Positions 60,670 to 64,000 of a stretch of DNA of 64,000 nt are shown piece after piece. Position 1 is the first letter of the stretch, and every line of letters begins with the position of its first letter. Origin of the DNA: Methylomonas rosea (GTDB lineage Bacteria > Pseudomonadota > Gammaproteobacteria > Methylococcales > Methylomonadaceae); contig NZ_JANIBL010000008.1 of the NCBI RefSeq assembly GCF_024505055.1, positions 36,666-100,665 on the forward strand, written 5' to 3'. The position numbers and the translations under genes were made by a program. The notes below the pieces were generated by a model that had not been told where the DNA came from, searched no databases, and saw nothing but the letters and a program-made list of their open reading frames with translations.

Positions 60670-60875
60670 ACGCTATTTTTTAAGTGCGAAACGCACGCCG
60701 CCCGGCAAAAAAACCTCAGTCCGATAACACCAGCGATTGCCGAAAATCTTCACCAACATTCGCTACCCCCACCCGCTGACAAGTCCGTCGAAACTCACTA
60801 AAATGCTGGCAATTTTCTACTTAGCCGCCGGTAAATCCGGGTAAGACTAATCCACCATAAACGCCCGCAATCCAT

Positions 60876-61166
60876 ATGAATCACGAAGTTGTTGCCGCCA
60901 GGGTAGAACATATCGCCATGGCGACGGGCATCATCGCCGGCCTATCCGCTGTCGCGGCAACCATTGCCACACCGACGGGCCTTACGGCTTTTGGCGTCTG
61001 GTTGGGATTGGTGGACGAACCGCTGATCGTAACCGTGGCGCCTATCATGGATAAATTAGCAACAGTCTGCGGCACCATTTCCGGCATGACTTACTTCTAT
61101 GCTGTCAGAAAAAAACGGCGAACGGCAAAGCAATCGGCGCCAGATAGTTCCGGGCCCTCCGAGTAA
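60876..61166 (+). CDS. Unknown small membrane protein
   Basis: 96 aa. Two hydrophobic segments ('HIAMATGIIAGLSAVAATIATPTGLTAFGVWLGL' and 'APIMDKLATVCGTISGMTYFYAV') and a basic, polar tail. No family recognised; the layout is holin-like but that is only a resemblance. No ribosome-binding site is clear, so the call is tentative. Confidence 0.45.
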   Translation: MNHEVVAARVEHIAMATGIIAGLSAVAATIATPTGLTAFGVWLGLVDEPLIVTVAPIMDKLATVCGTISGMTYFYAVRKKRRTAKQSAPDSSGPSE

Positions 61167-61693
61167 ATTGCCGAACAATCTGCTGACAATTGTAACGATT
61201 GCAGATGCGGAATACATTTTAAGCTCACCGCCATAGCGTTACGTATCTTTAAAACCCCACTTTCCTCTCTAGCCGCCCATGTCGAAATAACCGGCGCCCT
61301 GGTTTTTTCCGGGTTTTTTGTTCGAAATCAGATGCCCTTGACGCTGGAAGGCGTTCAAGCTGGGTTTCCGCTATCGCTTCTACCCAGCCTACGCAATATA
61401 AATTTGGGGACGGTTTTATCCCGTATGCCGCGCCGAGTACCGGAGCTTTTGATAGGAATAGCCCGGAGGGGCAGGAAGCCCCTTTCGGCAACCCCTAGCA
61501 AAAGCGAGGAACGCAGGGAAGAAGCGGCATCCGGGCCGCTTTTTCTTTGGATACTTTCTTTTGGCGGCGCAAAAGAAAGTATCTCGCCCGCCGGTGCGAG
61601 AACCGGCATTTAATTAAGCTTCGCGGTAGCGAATCATTGTTTATGCAACCAGAAATTCAACGTGGGCACAAAATACGCGCTAACCCTATGAAA
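61167..61693. other. Non-coding region with a dispersed hairpin repeat
   Basis: Frames here overlap each other on both strands and have no motifs, so no gene is called. The clearest structure is the 14-bp hairpin at 61550-61583. Confidence 0.5.
61550..61583. repeat. Perfect 14-bp hairpin repeat
   Basis: GATACTTTCTTTTG pairs exactly with CAAAAGAAAGTATC around GCGGCG. The surrounding text (CCGCTTTTTCTTTGG... CTCGCCCGCCGGTGCGAGAACCGGC) belongs to a type of intergenic repeat common in proteobacteria, which usually shows as false frames rich in Lys/Ser. Confidence 0.75.
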
Positions 61694-62308
61694 CTAGGCT
61701 CCACAACAACGCTTGTATTTCTTTCCGCTACCACAAGTACATTTTGAGTTTTTCGATATTTTTGGCGTGCTTCTGCGATAAGGCTGGGAATTCAAAACTC
61801 CTTGCTTCGAACTTTGTAACTCCCTATTTTCTTGCAAAAGATGTTCAATAAATTTCTTCTCAATCTTATCGCTATCGGCTTTAAAGTATGTCGTTTGAAT
61901 TGCAATCGCGAGTGTCACAAAGGCTATAAGTATTTGAATCCATTGCTGTGTCACACCTACTGTAGGAGCGGTCTCCATCACTCCGGCGACCTGTGGAGCA
62001 ATCGCTCGAACTTGGTTCAGTACCTCATCCCTTGTCAGGGGTTGATTACGAAAACTCCTCAGTAAGGCTTCTATTTTTCGCAAAGCTGTCAATGACTCTT
62101 GGGGACCAGTTAAAAACTGTACGACATTATTAGAATAGGTATAAACCCCATCCGGTATTTGCCCCCAACTACCGCAACTGGGACATGAACCTGAGCGACA
62201 CCCCGTCATCTCAATTTTTGCTACAGTCCCAGATCCACCGATGATATTTGTAACAGGGAAAATTGCACCACATGATGCATTCTCACAAAAGGCAACAAAT
62301 GTACTCAA
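61694..62308 (-). CDS. SEC-C zinc-motif protein with one membrane helix
   Basis: 204 aa from TTG 62308, with AGGAGG just before it; the longer frame would run through that site. An N-terminal zinc-ribbon-like region (cysteines in 'FCENASCGAIF' and 'GSCPSCGSWG'), a Gln/Arg-rich helix, one membrane helix ('WIQILIAFVTLAIAIQTTYF', about 120-139) and a C-terminal SEC-C motif (CTCGSGKKYKRCCG). SEC-C binds zinc and often contacts ribosomes or SecA partners. The whole protein is not a family I know. AT-rich compared with RluB next to it. Confidence 0.72.
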   Translation of the reverse strand: MSTFVAFCENASCGAIFPVTNIIGGSGTVAKIEMTGCRSGSCPSCGSWGQIPDGVYTYSNNVVQFLTGPQESLTALRKIEALLRSFRNQPLTRDEVLNQVRAIAPQVAGVMETAPTVGVTQQWIQILIAFVTLAIAIQTTYFKADSDKIEKKFIEHLLQENRELQSSKQGVLNSQPYRRSTPKISKNSKCTCGSGKKYKRCCGA

Positions 62309-62396
62309 GGTTCCTCCTTTGGATATAGGCAATCAGCCTTGATATTAGATGAGTACATGAATTATGCGCTCATAAGAATTTTCAAATCTTAAACTG

Positions 62397-63284
62397 TCAC
62401 AACCCCACAAACTCCATCAACCCCTGCAATTCCTTAGCCTCAAGCTCATAAAACGAATGCGCCCTAACCCGCTCCGGCAAGCCGACATCGCCATAACGAA
62501 CCCGAATCAAGCGGCTGACTTTGACGCCTTGCGATTCCCATAAACGCCGCACCAAACGATTACGCCCCTGCTTCACGGTGGCGTAAAACCATTTGTTGGC
62601 ACCTTCGCCAGCGTAAAAGCTGACGTCTTCGAAATGCGCCGGGCCGTCCTCCAGTTCCACGCCTTGTTTCAGGCGGGCCAGCATCGCGTCGTCGACTTCT
62701 CCCAATATCCGCACCGCGTATTCGCGTTCCACTTCCCGCGAAGGGTGCATCAAGCGGTTGGCCAGTTCGCCGTTATTGGTGACTAAAATCAAGCCGGAAG
62801 TATTGATGTCCAGGCGACCGACCGCGATCCAGCGGCCGACTTGCAAGCGCGGCAATTGGGTAAAGATTACCGGGCGGCCTTCCGGGTCGCGGCGGGTGAC
62901 CAGTTCGCCGACCGGCTTGTGGTACACCAATACGCGGGTCGGTTGCTCGGCGTATTTTTCCCATTTGACAACCCTGCCATTGATTTGCAAATGATCGTCA
63001 GGCTTTAAGTGATAGCCCGGTTGCACCGGATTGCCGTTGACGGTGAGTTTGCCTTCTTCTATCCAGCGCTCGATTTCCCGGCGCGAACCCACACCGGCCC
63101 GAGCCAGCAGTTTCTGGATGCGCTCGCCGCCGGCGGGCGCGGCTTTAGTGGAGGGTGAGGTTTTCGGCGCCGAGGCCGGCTTCGGTTTGGGCGTCGAACT
63201 CGGTTTCCGAGCCTGCGGTTTCTGAGTCCGTTTGTCCTGCGGGGCTGACGGGTTGTTCGATCTCGGCGGTTTGCGGTCTTTCAC
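62397..63284 (-). CDS. rluB: 23S rRNA pseudouridine synthase RluB-like
   Basis: 295 aa. A basic, Pro/Lys-rich N-terminus (about 1-50) precedes an S4 domain ('ERIQKLLARAGVGSRREIERWIEEGKLTVNG') and a pseudouridine synthase domain with the catalytic Asp in 'VGRLDINTSGLILVTNNG'. It makes pseudouridine in helix 89 region of 23S rRNA (position 2605 in E. coli). GTG 63284 starts inside the scpB gene (140-bp overlap in another frame) and has AGGA upstream. Confidence 0.92.
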   Translation of the reverse strand: MKDRKPPRSNNPSAPQDKRTQKPQARKPSSTPKPKPASAPKTSPSTKAAPAGGERIQKLLARAGVGSRREIERWIEEGKLTVNGNPVQPGYHLKPDDHLQINGRVVKWEKYAEQPTRVLVYHKPVGELVTRRDPEGRPVIFTQLPRLQVGRWIAVGRLDINTSGLILVTNNGELANRLMHPSREVEREYAVRILGEVDDAMLARLKQGVELEDGPAHFEDVSFYAGEGANKWFYATVKQGRNRLVRRLWESQGVKVSRLIRVRYGDVGLPERVRAHSFYELEAKELQGLMEFVGL

Positions 63285-63843
63285 TGTGGTCCTGCTCGGG
63301 TTGCGGTTGAGGCGAGTTGCCGAAATCGAAATTGACGATTTCTTCCAGCGTCGGTAATTCGCTCAATGAGGTTAAATTGAAATAATCCAGAAATTGTTTG
63401 GTGGTGCCGAACAAAGCCGGCCGGCCCGGGACTTCCTTATGGGCGATGACGCGAATCCACTCGCGCTCCAATAGGGTTTGAATGATGGAACTGCTGACGC
63501 TGACGCCGCGAATATCCTCGATTTCGCCGCGCGTCACCGGCTGACGGTAGGCGATGATGGCCAGGGTTTCGAGCAGCGCCCGCGAATAACGAGCGGGTTT
63601 TTCCTCGAACAAGCGGGTGACGTAAGGCGACAGACCTTCGCGCACCTGAAACCGGTAACCGCTGGCCAATTGCCGCAAACCAATGGGCCGATCGGCATAG
63701 TCACGGGCAATGTCGTCCAAGGCCATTTGCACCGACAAGGTATCGGGTTTTTCCAGTTCCGGAAAGGTTTCCTGAATCTGCCGGATCGTCATGGGTCGGT
63801 TGGCGGCAAATAAAATAGCTTCCACAATGCGCTTGGTGTTCAT
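63145..63843 (-). CDS. scpB: Segregation and condensation protein B
   Basis: 232 aa from ATG 63843. The winged-helix pair typical of ScpB is visible ('RIVEAILFAANRPMTIRQIQETF', 'RALLETLAIIAYRQPVTRGEIEDIRGVSVSSSIIQTLLEREWI', 'PGRPALFGTTKQFLDYFNL'). It works with Smc and ScpA in chromosome organisation. The C-terminal ~50 residues are acidic and overlap the start of rluB. The frame upstream is also open to the window edge, so a longer N-terminus is possible. The scpB-rluB order is common in gammaproteobacteria. Confidence 0.9.
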   Translation of the reverse strand: MNTKRIVEAILFAANRPMTIRQIQETFPELEKPDTLSVQMALDDIARDYADRPIGLRQLASGYRFQVREGLSPYVTRLFEEKPARYSRALLETLAIIAYRQPVTRGEIEDIRGVSVSSSIIQTLLEREWIRVIAHKEVPGRPALFGTTKQFLDYFNLTSLSELPTLEEIVNFDFGNSPQPQPEQDHSERPQTAEIEQPVSPAGQTDSETAGSETEFDAQTEAGLGAENLTLH

Positions 63844-64000
63844 GTCGCACTCTTTAGTTCTTTCGGGCAGTAAGCGATGGCGTTCGACCACGATGGGTTC
63901 GTAAGTGCTGGCGCGAATAATCTCGGACCAGCGCTGCGGCAAACGGGTTGCGCGCCTAGCCTCGCTAACGGCCGCAGCCTCCGGCGCAGCCTGCTGCCGG
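63844..64000 (-). other. Open frame continuing upstream of scpB to the window edge
   Basis: In the scpB frame there is no stop from 63843 to the window end; the text 'LPQRWSEIIRASTYEPIVVERHRLL' looks coding. A second frame ends in TGA overlapping the scpB ATG (ATGA). One of these is probably the end of the preceding gene (scpA would be expected), or scpB starts further upstream. Cannot be settled within the window. Confidence 0.4.

Noticed and set aside
61249..61613. Frames on both strands over the 61.5-kb hairpin
   Set aside because: Typical false frames of the intergenic repeat family; no start site or conserved domain.

Overview
The window looks like chromosomal DNA of a free-living, motile, aerobic gammaproteobacterium with a complex envelope. 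The gene set (HflK/HflC, CysB-type LysR, RluB/ScpB, LdtD-type L,D-transpeptidase, orphan flagellin, exosortase-type sorting tail, OprC-like copper receptor, NifJ) would suit a Methylomonas-like methanotroph. That assignment is inference from overall resemblance: no methane-oxidation gene lies in the window. No rRNA, tRNA or CRISPR array was seen.

Layout. 1-6.7 kb is an AT-richer accessory block on the + strand: a membrane protein, a patatin-like phospholipase with an inserted membrane domain, a TIR-domain protein and a SLOG-like Rossmann protein. The last two overlap by ATGA. This is the best candidate for an undescribed system, probably nucleotide-signal-based anti-phage defence: TIR makes a signal, SLOG binds it, patatin damages the membrane. 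7-20.7 kb is metal handling: an OprC-like copper receptor, an AraC regulator, an Nramp-related transporter, a VapBC-type toxin-antitoxin pair, a 106-bp tandem repeat array, and a FecI/FecR/siderophore-receptor surface-signalling set. 20.9-27.6 kb holds a CysB-like regulator, a candidate small RNA, and a response regulator with a large hybrid histidine kinase. 27.8-34.5 kb holds a two-amidase protein with a membrane partner, an aspartoacylase-like M14 enzyme and a GCS2-type glutamate-cysteine ligase. A small two-gene cassette and a MITE separate the last two.

34.8-43.6 kb carries a coupled DUF4186 / dihydroorotate-dehydrogenase-like / NifJ operon, three small envelope or unknown proteins and an L,D-transpeptidase. 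44-46.2 kb is a + strand operon (ATP-grasp-like protein, DUF2905, small alpha/beta hydrolase, rubredoxin). 46.2-54 kb is mostly minus strand: glycine-rich secreted protein, OafA-type acyltransferase, HflC, HflK, and a GGDEF/EAL protein. 54.4-64 kb has a secreted PrxQ-type peroxiredoxin, CorA, a P-type ATPase, an orphan flagellin with a small coiled-coil partner, a SEC-C protein, and the RluB/ScpB pair.

Repeats are a major theme. Three copies of a MITE-like element (25-bp inverted ends, 6-7 bp target duplications) and several short hairpin repeats with the ATTCCCGC...GCGGGAAT core are scattered through intergenic DNA, and one short repeat lies inside the fecR-like coding sequence. Several start codons given here differ from the longest open frame because a good ribosome-binding site points to an internal ATG or TTG; the reason is stated in each entry.
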